Shown here: one piece after another, positions 26,714 through 36,360 of the stretch
Numbering within the stretch: position 1 is the first letter of the stretch
Layout of the letters: each line of letters starts with the position of its first letter
DNA from: Sphingopyxis sp. MWB1
GTDB taxonomy: Bacteria; Pseudomonadota; Alphaproteobacteria; Sphingomonadales; Sphingomonadaceae
Assembly: GCF_000763945.1 (NCBI RefSeq)
Contig: NZ_JQFJ01000002.1
Coordinates: 1,054,001 to 1,118,000 of the forward strand
Reading direction: 5' to 3'
DNA: 64,000 nt
Notes under the pieces: generated by a model
What the model saw: the letters and a program-made list of their open reading frames with translations, nothing else
Databases searched by the model: none
Told to the model about the DNA's origin: nothing
Made by a program: the position numbers and the translations under genes

Positions 26714-27766
26714 ATGCGGATATTGATCGTCACCGACGCTTGGGAACCGCAAGTCAATGGCGTTGTCCGCACCCTGCAGGCCACGACCGCGAGACTGCGC
26801 GCGGGGGGGCATGAGGTGGAGGTGATTTCGCCCGATCTTTTCCGGTCCGTTCCCTGCCCTTCCTATCCCGAAATCCGGCTCGCCTTTGCCGGGCGCCGGG
26901 CGGTCGGGCGGCGCATCGAGCAATTTGCCCCGCAGGCCGTCCATATCTCGACCGAAGGGCCGCTGGGGCTGGCGGCGCGGCGCTGGTGTCTGGCGCATGA
27001 TTTTCCCTTCACCACCGCCTATCACACCCGTTTTCCCGAATATGTCGCGGCGCGACTGCCCGTCTCGCCCACAATAATCTGGCGTTTCATCCGCTGGTTT
27101 CATCGTCCCGCACGGCACATCATGGTCGCAACGCGCAGCCTCGCCAGCGAATTGGCCGGACAGGGATTGCATCAGACGATGATGTGGGAACGCGGAGTCG
27201 ATCATGCACTGTTTCGCCCCGACCGCGCGCCGCACCCCGCATTTGAAGCGATGCCGCGTCCGATCCAGCTTTATGTCGGGCGCGTGGCGGTCGAGAAGAA
27301 TATCGAGGCATTTCTGGGCAGCAAACAGCCCGGCACCAAGGTGGTCGTCGGCGATGGCCCGGCGATGGCCGAGCTGCCGCAGCGCTACCCCGAGACCCAT
27401 TTTCTGGGCAAGCTTAGCGGCGAGAGCCTGGCCGCGGCTTATGCTGGCGCGGATATTTTCGTTTTCCCTAGCCGTACCGATACATTCGGGCTGGTGATTA
27501 TCGAGGCGCTGTCGTGCGGGACTCCGGTGGCTGCCTTTCCGGTTCCCGGCCCCAGCGATATCCTGCGCGATGGCGCAGGCGCGCTGGACGAAGATCTCGA
27601 TCATGCCATTGCGCGCGCGCTCCGCTGTGACCGGAAAGACGCCGCCGCTCTCGGTGCGCGCTATAGCTGGGACAGCTGCACCGCCCAATTTTTTCGCGCC
27701 TTGACCTTTGTCGCCGGCGAGGAGGAAAGCGCAGCGGCCGCGACAACTTGGCGCAGCGCCGCCTGA
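26714..27766 (+). CDS. glycosyltransferase family 4 (GT-B fold), MgtA/SqdX-like
   Basis: 350 residues. N-terminal domain with ILIVTDAWEPQVNGVVRTLQ, the acceptor-side TAYHTRFPEYV, and C-terminal nucleotide-sugar domain with YVGRVAVEKN and the GT4 signature FPSRTDTFGLVIIEALSCG (E-x7-E type). Nearest known functions are GDP-mannose or UDP-sugar:diacylglycerol transfers in membrane lipid synthesis. The substrate is not established. The start is ATG 26714; TTG 26690 overlaps the previous stop and is weaker. It is co-directional with the LpxH-like gene. Confidence 0.87.
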   Translation: MRILIVTDAWEPQVNGVVRTLQATTARLRAGGHEVEVISPDLFRSVPCPSYPEIRLAFAGRRAVGRRIEQFAPQAVHISTEGPLGLAARRWCLAHDFPFTTAYHTRFPEYVAARLPVSPTIIWRFIRWFHRPARHIMVATRSLASELAGQGLHQTMMWERGVDHALFRPDRAPHPAFEAMPRPIQLYVGRVAVEKNIEAFLGSKQPGTKVVVGDGPAMAELPQRYPETHFLGKLSGESLAAAYAGADIFVFPSRTDTFGLVIIEALSCGTPVAAFPVPGPSDILRDGAGALDEDLDHAIARALRCDRKDAAALGARYSWDSCTAQFFRALTFVAGEEESAAAATTWRSAA

Positions 27767-27788
27767 GCGGCTCCCCCCTTCATCGTTC

Positions 27789-30323
27789 TTAAAAGGATTT
27801 GCGCCATTCGAGCTCGATATATCGGCCCAAGGAGTCGATATAGCCGGGCTGATAGTTAAGCGGCACGGTGCCGGTGGCGTCGGTGATCCGCCGCTGGGCA
27901 TCGAACAAATTGTCGACCGACAGGCTGAGACGCGAGCCTTTCAGGAAAGGCAGGTCATCGGTCAGCTTCGGCATCTGGTTGAGATCGGCGAAGAAGCGCA
28001 GGTCAAACGTCGCCAGATCGCCGAAATGCAAATCGCCGTTCGCGCCGCCGATCACGCGGCTGCCACTGTCATATTTGGCGCGAAGTCGGCCCCCAAAACC
28101 CTTGTAGAACATGCCAGCATTCCATTCGACGAGATGGCGGTTACTGCCCCCATCGCTGCCTGTTGCCGAGCCGTTGAGGAGATCAAGCTCGGGGATGCCC
28201 GGACCGATAATGACCTTGTCCGTAAGTTTCAGCGTATGATGGAGAGACATATGCCAGCGGCCGCCCCGACCGCCACCGAACATCGCGCCGCCGCGCCGTG
28301 TCATAATGGCGCCCCCGCCGCCGCCGCCGCCGCCGCCGCGGGGCGGACGGGGCGATGCGGATGCGGCACCGTCACCCGCTGGGTGCATGGGCGCCGCGGC
28401 GCCCTCAGGCGGCGGGGGCGCAGCACCCTCGCGCGCTGGCGGCGGGGCATCACCGGCGCCACGCGGACGCCGAACGGCACCACCCACCCCAGGCCCACCC
28501 GTCGACCGGCGCATCGCCGCAGGTTCCGCGGCCTTGGATTCGGCAAAGCTACCGCTGATGTTGAAGCCCCAGCGAATCTGCGAATTGGTTGCCCGATCAA
28601 AATTTACCGGACGCTGATCAAGCGCCAACAAAGTACCGTCGGGCGCGCGCGTCACGCGGTCGGGAAAAGCTGCCTCTATTTCGGGCGTCAGCAGCGGAAA
28701 ACTGTTCGTCGTATCGTCGCTGCGATTATGATTATAATCGAGCGAGAAACGGAGATTTTCGACCAGCGGCACCTCCCAGTTCACGCCGACCTTGAAATCG
28801 CGGCGTTTTTCCGCGCGCAGCAAAGGGTTGCCACCGGTGGTGGTGGTAATTTCCACCGTCTGACCGGTCGCGAAATCATAATAGGTGACGCCCGGCGTTT
28901 CCAAGGGCGCCGCCCCAAGCTGAGTCATGCTGGGTGCGGCTTCATCATTCTTAAAACTGGTGATCAGCGAAAGCCGGTCGGTGATCCCCCAGTTAAGCGT
29001 TGCGCCCCAGCTGGTAAGAGCGGTGAAATCGCTCGGTCGTTCGGCCTGGGCATTGAGCGTCAACGACAGCCGACCGACATTGCCGACATCATAATCGGGA
29101 TCAAGCAACGGTACAGTCAGCGAGCCAAAAACGCTAGGGGTGTCGCGCCCGAGATCGCTGGTGGTGACGGCCACATCGCGTTCAGCGCGGCTATCATAGC
29201 GTAGCCCGCTATAGCCACCGGTGATCGAGGTACGAAGCGGCCCCGCCCAACCCTCGATCACCTCACCCGAAATATTGGCGTTCGCGCCGAAACTCTGACT
29301 GCTGCTGTCAAAACGGTCGCGCGTTCCCCCCGCTCGATCGGTGAATGTCCGCGTGTCGCTGTCAGCATAATTGCCAGTCACCGACCAGCGCCAGTCGCCG
29401 AGCATCCCATTCACGCTGGCCGAACTGGTCCAATTTTGACTGCGATTGTTCCGGCGCAGTGGATCGCCCGCACCACCCAGATCAGGGCCGAGCAGGCTGA
29501 GGCTGTCAGTCTGGTCAAAACGCACGCTGACCGATGCCTCGGTGACCTTGTCGATATTGCGGACCAGGGTGCCGTCAATGACATATTCGTCGGCGCGAGA
29601 GAGCAGACTGCGAAACGGCGCTTCGGCCGCGCGATCAGGATCATCATACAGAAGGTCGCGATCGCTTTCGAGCAGCAGCCCCTTATGTTCCCACCCCGCA
29701 TTGAGGTTCACCCGGCCATTGTCCCCGATGGCGGTAAAGGCAGGTTCAATTTCATGCTGGAAACGCCCGCCCTGGGTCGGCATGCCGCCTTCAGCTTCCA
29801 GCGAGACCTGCCGGAAATTGGGCTTGAGGACAAAATTGACCACACGCTCGGTCGCGGAATAGCCATATTGAAGCGCGACTTCTTCTGGAAAAATTTCCAC
29901 CTTTGCAATGGCTTCTGGCGGAATATTGCGAATAGCGCCAAAGCCTGCGATGCGCCGACCATTGACGAGCATGACCGGTCGACCACCCCCGCGCCCGCGG
30001 CCCGAACGGGTCATCGGCTCCAGCGCTTCGAGCAGCTCGTCAATCGAAGAGGCGCCATAGCTGGCGATAGTGGCTTCATCGAGCTCAGCCTCAGCGGCTA
30101 TATCGGTGTCCAGTTGGCCGCGCAAACGCGGCGCGGTGACGATGATCTCATCCTCCAGCGAGGCGATGCCTTCATCGCTGTCCGAACCGCCCGGAGGCAC
30201 ATCGGCGGGCTGGTCGGCGGTAGCGGCAAGCGATGTGACAGCCGCTGCCAGGGCGGGACCCGCCGCCAGGGAGGCGCTCGCAAGCAAGGCGGCGCGCATC
30301 GACAAAGACAAGGGTTTCATCAT
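27789..30323 (-). CDS. TonB-dependent outer-membrane receptor with Gly/Pro-rich insert
   Basis: 844 residues. A signal peptide (1-27) ends with LAAGPALA. A TonB-box-like EIIVTAPR lies near residue 60, then a plug domain with GGRPVMLVNGRR and a beta-barrel that ends in an aromatic residue (ELEWRKSF), as expected for barrel assembly. An unusual low-complexity Arg/Pro/Gly/Ala-rich stretch occupies about residues 598-688 and is likely an extracellular loop. The ligand is unknown. A perfect AT palindrome at 30348-30366 sits just upstream and may control it. It is convergent with the glycosyltransferase. Confidence 0.9.
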   Translation of the reverse strand: MMKPLSLSMRAALLASASLAAGPALAAAVTSLAATADQPADVPPGGSDSDEGIASLEDEIIVTAPRLRGQLDTDIAAEAELDEATIASYGASSIDELLEALEPMTRSGRGRGGGRPVMLVNGRRIAGFGAIRNIPPEAIAKVEIFPEEVALQYGYSATERVVNFVLKPNFRQVSLEAEGGMPTQGGRFQHEIEPAFTAIGDNGRVNLNAGWEHKGLLLESDRDLLYDDPDRAAEAPFRSLLSRADEYVIDGTLVRNIDKVTEASVSVRFDQTDSLSLLGPDLGGAGDPLRRNNRSQNWTSSASVNGMLGDWRWSVTGNYADSDTRTFTDRAGGTRDRFDSSSQSFGANANISGEVIEGWAGPLRTSITGGYSGLRYDSRAERDVAVTTSDLGRDTPSVFGSLTVPLLDPDYDVGNVGRLSLTLNAQAERPSDFTALTSWGATLNWGITDRLSLITSFKNDEAAPSMTQLGAAPLETPGVTYYDFATGQTVEITTTTGGNPLLRAEKRRDFKVGVNWEVPLVENLRFSLDYNHNRSDDTTNSFPLLTPEIEAAFPDRVTRAPDGTLLALDQRPVNFDRATNSQIRWGFNISGSFAESKAAEPAAMRRSTGGPGVGGAVRRPRGAGDAPPPAREGAAPPPPEGAAAPMHPAGDGAASASPRPPRGGGGGGGGGAIMTRRGGAMFGGGRGGRWHMSLHHTLKLTDKVIIGPGIPELDLLNGSATGSDGGSNRHLVEWNAGMFYKGFGGRLRAKYDSGSRVIGGANGDLHFGDLATFDLRFFADLNQMPKLTDDLPFLKGSRLSLSVDNLFDAQRRITDATGTVPLNYQPGYIDSLGRYIELEWRKSF
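28315..28338. repeat. (CCG)8 microsatellite in the TonB receptor gene
   Basis: Eight consecutive CCG triplets, read on the coding strand as CGG and GGC glycine codons, give the poly-Gly run near residues 660-669. Slippage here would change the loop length in frame by single glycines. Confidence 0.85.
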
Positions 30324-30347
30324 CGGGAGAGAAGCCTTCTATTCTTT

Positions 30348-30366
30348 CAATATTAATAAAATATTG
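30348..30366. promoter_or_regulatory. AT-rich perfect palindrome upstream of the TonB receptor
   Basis: CAATATTAATAAAATATTG has 7-base perfect arms and a 5-base centre, beginning 25 bases upstream of the receptor start. It is embedded in an otherwise GC-rich divergent region between the receptor and guaA. It could be a dimeric repressor site or an AT-rich -10 region. No Fur-type repeat of GATAAT hexamers is recognised. Confidence 0.35.
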
Positions 30367-30533
30367 GCCGGTCCGGCTGAACCGGCGCTGAAAATCTTCC
30401 CCTCGTCCCCGGGCGCTCTTCTGGAAGGAAATTGTCGCAAGAATGTCTCAAGATGCTCTGCGGCATTCCCTTGAGAGGCAAAAGCCGCACGCCCGCGCTG
30501 GACAGGGCGGCGCGCGACCCTTATCGGCCTGCC

Positions 30534-32138
30534 ATGCCGACTCCAGACTCATCTTCCGCTCTTCCCGCCGCCGAAACACCCGAATCGATCCTGATCGTCG
30601 ATTTCGGTAGTCAGGTAACCCAGCTCATCGCGCGCCGTGTGCGCGAGGCCGGCGTCTATAGCGAAATCGTTCCTTTCAGCGCCGCCGAGGCCGCGCTGGC
30701 GCGGATGCAGCCCAAAGGAGTTATTCTGTCGGGCTCGCCGGCATCGGTGCCCGCCGAGGGCAGCCCGCGAGCACCGCAGGCGATTTTCGACAGCGGCCTG
30801 CCGATCCTCGGCATTTGCTATGGCCAACAGGTGATGAGCCAGCAGCTTGGGGGCAATGTCGAACCCGGCGGCGCCGACGGGGCGCGCGATGGCGAATTTG
30901 GCCGCGCCTTTCTGACAGTGACCGAACCTTGCGTCCTTTTTGACGGGCTGTGGGAAGTAGGTGAGCGTCATCAGGTGTGGATGAGCCATGGCGACCGCGT
31001 AACGCAATTCGCCCCCGGCTTTCGCATTGTCGCCGTCAGTGACGGCGCCCCCTTTGCCCTGATCGCCGATGATGCGCGCCGTTATTATGGCACGCAATTT
31101 CACCCCGAGGTGGTGCATACCCCCGATGGCGCCAAGCTGATCGCCAATTTCGTGCGTCACGTCTGCGGCTGCACGGGTGACTGGACGATGGCCGAATTTC
31201 GCGCGACCAAGATCGCCGAGATTCAGGAACAAGTGGGTGACCAGCGCGTGCTCTGTGCGCTATCGGGCGGAGTCGACAGCGCGGTGGCTGCGGTGTTGAT
31301 CCACGAAGCCATTGGCGAGCAGCTTACCTGCGTCTTTGTCGATCACGGCCTGCTTCGGATGAACGAGCGCGAACAGGTCGAGCGCCTGTTCCGCGACCAT
31401 TATAATATCCCGCTTGTTGTGGTCGATGCCGAAGAGCGCTTCATGAGGGGCCTTGCAGGTGTCACCGACCCTGAGAAGAAGCGCAAATTCATCGGCGCGG
31501 AATTTATCAACGTCTTTGAAGAAGAAGCGAAGAAGATGGGCGGCGCCGATTTCCTCGCCCAGGGCACTCTTTATCCCGATGTGATCGAGAGCGTTTCGTT
31601 TACCGGCGGGCCCAGCGTGACGATTAAGAGCCACCATAATGTCGGCGGCCTGCCCGAGCGGATGAATATGAAGCTCGTCGAACCCTTGCGCGAATTGTTC
31701 AAGGACGAGGTTCGCCTACTCGGCAAGGAGTTGGGGCTTCCCGATATTTTCGTCGGCCGCCACCCCTTCCCCGGCCCCGGCCTTGCCATCCGCATTCCGG
31801 GTGAAGTTGCCAAGGATCGCTGCGATATTCTTCGCAAGGCCGACGCCATTTATCTCGATGAGATTCGCAAAGCCGGTCTTTACGACGCCATATGGCAGGC
31901 CTTTGCGGTGCTGCTCCCCGTCAAAACCGTCGGGGTGATGGGCGACGGGCGCACCTATGACCATGTCTGCGCGCTCCGCGCCGTGACCTCGACCGACGGC
32001 ATGACTGCCGATATCTATCCCTTTGACGCCAGCTTCCTCTCCCGCTGTGCGACCCGGATCATCAACGAAGTGCAAGGCATCAACCGCGTCGTCTATGACT
32101 ATACGTCAAAGCCGCCGGGAACGATCGAGTGGGAGTGA
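30534..32138 (+). CDS. guaA: GMP synthase (glutamine-hydrolysing)
   Basis: 534 residues. Class I glutamine amidotransferase domain with nucleophile Cys in GICYGQQ and His/Glu in [12 protein letters not shown] pyrophosphatase domain with P-loop [13 protein letters not shown]-terminal dimerisation domain with [13 protein letters not shown] and the final IEWE. It converts XMP to GMP. ATG 30534 gives the usual length; upstream in-frame openings back to 30432 are not conserved. No guaB is adjacent. It is divergent from the receptor and convergent with the lyase. Confidence 0.97.
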   Translation: MPTPDSSSALPAAETPESILIVDFGSQVTQLIARRVREAGVYSEIVPFSAAEAALARMQPKGVILSGSPASVPAEGSPRAPQAIFDSGLPILGICYGQQVMSQQLGGNVEPGGADGARDGEFGRAFLTVTEPCVLFDGLWEVGERHQVWMSHGDRVTQFAPGFRIVAVSDGAPFALIADDARRYYGTQFHPEVVHTPDGAKLIANFVRHVCGCTGDWTMAEFRATKIAEIQEQVGDQRVLCALSGGVDSAVAAVLIHEAIGEQLTCVFVDHGLLRMNEREQVERLFRDHYNIPLVVVDAEERFMRGLAGVTDPEKKRKFIGAEFINVFEEEAKKMGGADFLAQGTLYPDVIESVSFTGGPSVTIKSHHNVGGLPERMNMKLVEPLRELFKDEVRLLGKELGLPDIFVGRHPFPGPGLAIRIPGEVAKDRCDILRKADAIYLDEIRKAGLYDAIWQAFAVLLPVKTVGVMGDGRTYDHVCALRAVTSTDGMTADIYPFDASFLSRCATRIINEVQGINRVVYDYTSKPPGTIEWE

Positions 32139-32158
32139 GGCGCGCCCTTAATCTCCCT

Positions 32159-33076
32159 TTATTCTGGAAATAGAGGCGCCTTGCTGACCATGGCGGGGAG
32201 CGGGCGGTCGATGATGTTGCCGAGCCAGCGGGCTGCTTCGACCAGAGGGTCGAGAGCAAGGCCGGTGGCGATTCCGCTGCGTTCGAGCAGATAAGTGACA
32301 TCCTCGGTCGCGACATTGCCCGCCGCGCCGGGAGCGAAGGGGCAACCGCCCAAGCCGCCTAGCGCGGCGTCAACCGTTGTCGCGCCCTCCCCCACCGCCG
32401 CCCAGACATTGGCGAGGCCGCTGCCCCGTGTATTGTGAAAATGGACGCGCAGCGGTAGCCCTTCCACAGCCTCGCTTACTCGCCCTACCAGTTCGGCGAC
32501 TTCCCCCGGTGTGCCCGCGCCGATTGTATCGGCGAGCGCAATTTCGCGTGGCCTGGCATCGGCGGCGCGCTTTGCCATATCGACAACATGATCCATCGCC
32601 ACTTCCCCTGTAAAGGGGCAGCCGAAGGCGGTCGCGATGGTGATTTGCGCGGTGCGTCCTGCCGCCCTTGCCATCGCGACAATCGCCATCGCTTCGGCAA
32701 GCGATTCGGCCGATGTCTGCCCCTGGTTGCGCGTGCCAAAAGCATCGCTGGTGACGCAAACCGCACCCAGCTCGTCGATCCGCTCGCTCGCCAAGGCACG
32801 CTCGGCGCCGCGCCGGTTGAGCACGAGGCCGATATAGGTGACGTCATCGCGTTCGGGCAGCATGGCCACCAATTGTTCGGCGTCGGCCAGTTGCGGCACG
32901 CGGCGGGGATTGACGAAGCTGGTCACTTCGATCCGGCGCGCGCCATAGTCGATGGCACGGCGGATGAGCTCGGCCTTGTCGTCCGTCGGAACGACGATCC
33001 GTTCATTCTGAAGCCCGTCGCGCGGCCCGACCTCGACCATTTCAATAGTCTTTGCTGCAAGGGCTCTTGCCGCCAT
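32159..33076 (-). CDS. hydroxymethylglutaryl-CoA lyase
   Basis: 305 residues, HMGL-like TIM barrel. The signatures are VGPRDGLQNE (N-terminal substrate and metal Asp), RIEVTSFVNPRRVPQ, IALADTIGAGTPG, the metal-ligand HFHNTRGSG, and the catalytic-cysteine motif LGGCPFAPGAAGNVATED. It cleaves HMG-CoA to acetoacetate and acetyl-CoA in leucine degradation. ATG 33076 (MAARALAA) is used. The 124-base gap to the divergent CaiB-type gene holds a symmetric AT-rich site. Confidence 0.93.
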   Translation of the reverse strand: MAARALAAKTIEMVEVGPRDGLQNERIVVPTDDKAELIRRAIDYGARRIEVTSFVNPRRVPQLADAEQLVAMLPERDDVTYIGLVLNRRGAERALASERIDELGAVCVTSDAFGTRNQGQTSAESLAEAMAIVAMARAAGRTAQITIATAFGCPFTGEVAMDHVVDMAKRAADARPREIALADTIGAGTPGEVAELVGRVSEAVEGLPLRVHFHNTRGSGLANVWAAVGEGATTVDAALGGLGGCPFAPGAAGNVATEDVTYLLERSGIATGLALDPLVEAARWLGNIIDRPLPAMVSKAPLFPE

Positions 33077-33110
33077 GATCCGCCTGCTTTCAATTAAGTG
33101 GCAATGTGGG

Positions 33111-33142
33111 TTGATAAATACATAGTATTCTAAGTATATCAA
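33111..33142. promoter_or_regulatory. symmetric AT-rich divergent promoter/operator between HMG-CoA lyase and CaiB gene
   Basis: TTGATA at 33111-33116 and its inverse TATCAA at 33137-33142 frame an AT-rich centre. Read to the right, TTGATA is followed at 18 bases by TATATC (33136-33141). Read to the left, TTGATA is followed at 17 bases by an AT-rich hexamer. This could give back-to-back promoters for the two genes or a dimeric regulator site. It is a sequence reading only. Confidence 0.4.
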
Positions 33143-33200
33143 GGCCAGCGCAATGGGGCGTGGAGCGCGGCCTTTACGGCATCCGTATGAAGGGAATGAG

Positions 33201-34388
33201 ATGACGCAGCAAGTTGGCGCCAAGGGGGCATTGGATGGCATCCGGGTCGTCGAAATGGGACAATTGATTGCCGGACCCTTTTGCGGCCAGCTTTTAGGCG
33301 ATATGGGCGCCGAGGTTGTCAAGCTGGAGCCGCCCGAAAGCGGAGACCAGATGCGCCATTGGGGCCAGGGCGAGAAACCGAGCTGGTGGCGGGTGATCGC
33401 GCGCAACAAATATTCGGTCGCCGCCGATCTGCGGTCCGCCGAAGGGCAACAGCTTGCCCGCGACCTGATCGCGGAGGCTGATATCCTCATCGAGAATTTC
33501 CGGCCCGGGACGCTGGAAAAATGGAACCTTGCCCCCGCCGACCTGATGGCCGCCAACCCCGGGCTGATCGTCGTGCGGGTATCGGGCTATGGTCAGACCG
33601 GTCCTTATTCCGGGCGGGCAGGCTTTGGCGGCATTGGCGAAGCGATGGGAGGATGGCGCGGCATCGTTGGCTATCCAGACCGCCCACCGGCCCGCATGGG
33701 CGTCTCGATCGGCGACACGCTCGCCGCCACCTATGGCTGTATGGGCGCGCTTGCGGCGCTGCATCATCGCAGTCGCACGGGAAAAGGGCAGATCGTCGAT
33801 TCCGCCCTCTATGAAGCCGTTCTGCAGGTCATGGAATCGACCATTTCTGACTATTCGGCGAGCGGCACAAAGCGTCGCCGTACCGGATCGACCCTGCCCG
33901 CCATTGCGCCGTCCAACGTCTATCCGTGCCGCGATGGCGAATATTTGATCGGCGCCAATCAGGACGGCGTTTTCGCAAGGCTGGCGGCAGCAATGGGGCG
34001 GCCCGAGCTGACAAGCGATCCCCGCTATGCCACCCACCGCGCGCGGGGCGAGCGGCAGGAGGAGCTCGACGCATTGATCGGCGAATGGACGCGCACGCTG
34101 ACGATTGCCGAACTGGAAGCGCAGATGATCGCCGCCAGCGTTCCGGCAGGCCGCGTCTATGACGCCGAGGATATGATGGCCGATCCCCATTTTGCGGCGC
34201 GCGAGGCGCTGATTACCGTTCCCGACGCCGAATTTGGCGAGGTGACAATGCAGGGGGTGTTTCCCAAATTGTCGGAAACGCCAGGCCAGGTACGCCGCCC
34301 TGCCCCGCTGACCGTGGGGCAGGATAGCGATGAAATTCGTCGCCGCTGGCTGGACGAAGGAAGGGGCGAGACGGGAAACGCGGCCTGA
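33201..34388 (+). CDS. CaiB/BaiF family CoA transferase
   Basis: 395 residues, class III CoA-transferase. The N-terminal motif ALDGIRVVEMGQLIAGPFCG, GDMGAEVVKLEPPESGD, and the conserved IENFRPGTLEKW and SGYGQTGPY segments (catalytic Asp region nearby) fix the family. The acyl substrate is unknown; a role in branched-chain or dicarboxylic acyl-CoA use would fit the divergent HMG-CoA lyase, which is inference. ATG 33201 has AAGGGA about 6 bases upstream. Confidence 0.92.
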   Translation: MTQQVGAKGALDGIRVVEMGQLIAGPFCGQLLGDMGAEVVKLEPPESGDQMRHWGQGEKPSWWRVIARNKYSVAADLRSAEGQQLARDLIAEADILIENFRPGTLEKWNLAPADLMAANPGLIVVRVSGYGQTGPYSGRAGFGGIGEAMGGWRGIVGYPDRPPARMGVSIGDTLAATYGCMGALAALHHRSRTGKGQIVDSALYEAVLQVMESTISDYSASGTKRRRTGSTLPAIAPSNVYPCRDGEYLIGANQDGVFARLAAAMGRPELTSDPRYATHRARGERQEELDALIGEWTRTLTIAELEAQMIAASVPAGRVYDAEDMMADPHFAAREALITVPDAEFGEVTMQGVFPKLSETPGQVRRPAPLTVGQDSDEIRRRWLDEGRGETGNAA

Positions 34389-34422
34389 ACGCCGCCGCCT
34401 TCCCCGCCAGTCAATTCTTTCC

Positions 34423-36360
34423 TCAGTTCAGCAGATGATCTTTCCAGAACAAGAGCGAGGTCCAGAAGGCATAGTCGGCGTTTTCCTTTTTGGCGAAGCC
34501 ATGGCCCTCGTTCGTGCCGATCAGATGCCAGGCGGTTCCGCCATTGGCACGGACTTTGTCGACAATTTGATCGGCCTCTGATGCCGGGACACGCGGATCA
34601 TTGGCGCCAGTGACGACAAACAGGGGTTTGCGGATTTCGCCAGCGCGGGTGAGCGGGGAAATTTCCATCAGCTTTGCACGCTGCTCGGGCACACGTTCAT
34701 CGCCATATTCGACGCGGCGCAAGTCGCGCCGATAATCCTGCGTATTTTCGAGGAACGTCACGAAATTGGAAATGGCGACGACGCACAGATTGGCGCGCAG
34801 CTTGTCGGCATAGTGAATAGCGGCAGCGTAACACATATAGCCGCCATAGCTGCCCCCGGTCAGGCCAAAGCGCGAAGCGTCAAGGCTTTTGTCCTTGGCA
34901 AGATAGGTGAGGAAGGCACCCATATCCTTGACGCTATCCTCCCGCTTGAAGGGACCATTGTCGAGGCTGACGAAGGTTTTGCCGTAGCCCGTTGAGCCGC
35001 GAACATTGGGATAGAAAAGCGCGACACCCAATTCGTTGAGGAGATAATTGTTGCGGCCCTGGAAACCAGGACGCGACTGGCCTTCGGGGCCGCCATGCAC
35101 GTTCATGATCAGCGGGCGCTTGCCAGGAAATTTGGCCGGATCCGGACGATAAAGAAAACCCGAGACTTCCAGCCCGTCAAAGCTTTTCACCTTGACGAGT
35201 TCCGGCTCGACATTGCCGCTGACATCCAGCCCGCCCGTCTCACTCGCAGTCCAGCGGGTGACGGCCAGCGTTTGCGGATTGACGCTATAGGCATCGGCAG
35301 CGCTCCGCGCCGAGGTAAAGCTGATCCCAACATCGCCCCACGGCGCGATTTCCAAGCCCCCGATAATTCCGGCAGGCAAGGTATCGACGGTGCGAACCCC
35401 GCCGCTCTTGGGATCAAAGAGGCGCAGCTTGCTCATCCCCGCTTCGTTGACCACATAGGCGATGAAGCTGCCGTCTTCGGCAATGTCGAAATTGTCGACA
35501 TCCCATTGTTCCGTCGGGCCGCGCGGAGTGAAGGCTCCGCTGGCGAGGTCGAGCGTTCCCAGCCGCTGAAAATCGCTGCCCTCGTCACTGGTCACCCAGA
35601 TCGTGCCGTCCGGCGCAATGGTCGCGCCGCCCAGCGAGATGATTTTCGAATGATCACCAATCGGGGTCATCGCCCCGCTTGCAAGGTCGAGCCGGTAAAG
35701 ATTGCTCTTTTGAACCGAGACATATTGGCCAACGAGCGCCCAGCTCTTGTCGGGGGCGAAATCGGCAAGATACCAGCCCCCGCCCTCTACCTGTGCCACC
35801 ATGCGCGCGGACGCGGGATCGCGCGGGTCCATGACATAAAGGTCGGTGTCGCGGCCATTGCGGCGGGTGGAGCTGTAAGCGACAAGTTCGCCGTCCTTGC
35901 TCCAGGCCGACAGGCTGTTGCGGCTTTTGCCGTCGGTCAGCAGCTCGAGCTTTCCGTTTTTGAGTGCGTAAATCTGGTAGAATTCATTCCCGCCGATATC
36001 CTTTTGCACGAGCATGATATCGGCACGCTTGGGCGCCCAGCTTGCCCCGCGAACCGGTTCGGCTTCGAAGGTAAGTTGCTGACGGGCGCCCATCGGGGCG
36101 GCGACGCGGTGAACTTGCGCCGTGTTGGCAAAGCGGGTGGAAATCAGCATCGACCGGTCGCTGGGATGCCAGCCTGAAAAGCCCGCGCCGCGATTTTCCA
36201 GATAGGGGCCTGTCGCCGCCGCAAGATCAGCGGGCACCGCAGGGACCCCGTCGGCCACGAGCGCGGCGGGCTTTGGCTCGACCGCGCCTCCTCCCTCTTC
36301 GGCGGCAAGAGCAGGCGCAAGCGGCAGCGCCAGAGCGGCAAGCAAGGTGAGATAGCGCAT
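34423..36360 (-). CDS. S9 family peptidase (prolyl oligopeptidase type), secreted
   Basis: 645 residues. Signal peptide 1-20 ending APALAAEE, an N-terminal beta-propeller-like region with TolB/WD40-type repeats (about 40-380), and a C-terminal alpha/beta hydrolase. The nucleophile motif is GGSYGGYM, the acid Asp lies in TGANDPRVP, and the His in TNEGHGF. It probably acts in the periplasm on oligopeptides. ATG 36360 is used; longer openings reach into the noncoding upstream region. The nearest gene on its 3' side is the convergent CaiB gene, 34 bases away. Confidence 0.92.
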   Translation of the reverse strand: MRYLTLLAALALPLAPALAAEEGGGAVEPKPAALVADGVPAVPADLAAATGPYLENRGAGFSGWHPSDRSMLISTRFANTAQVHRVAAPMGARQQLTFEAEPVRGASWAPKRADIMLVQKDIGGNEFYQIYALKNGKLELLTDGKSRNSLSAWSKDGELVAYSSTRRNGRDTDLYVMDPRDPASARMVAQVEGGGWYLADFAPDKSWALVGQYVSVQKSNLYRLDLASGAMTPIGDHSKIISLGGATIAPDGTIWVTSDEGSDFQRLGTLDLASGAFTPRGPTEQWDVDNFDIAEDGSFIAYVVNEAGMSKLRLFDPKSGGVRTVDTLPAGIIGGLEIAPWGDVGISFTSARSAADAYSVNPQTLAVTRWTASETGGLDVSGNVEPELVKVKSFDGLEVSGFLYRPDPAKFPGKRPLIMNVHGGPEGQSRPGFQGRNNYLLNELGVALFYPNVRGSTGYGKTFVSLDNGPFKREDSVKDMGAFLTYLAKDKSLDASRFGLTGGSYGGYMCYAAAIHYADKLRANLCVVAISNFVTFLENTQDYRRDLRRVEYGDERVPEQRAKLMEISPLTRAGEIRKPLFVVTGANDPRVPASEADQIVDKVRANGGTAWHLIGTNEGHGFAKKENADYAFWTSLLFWKDHLLN

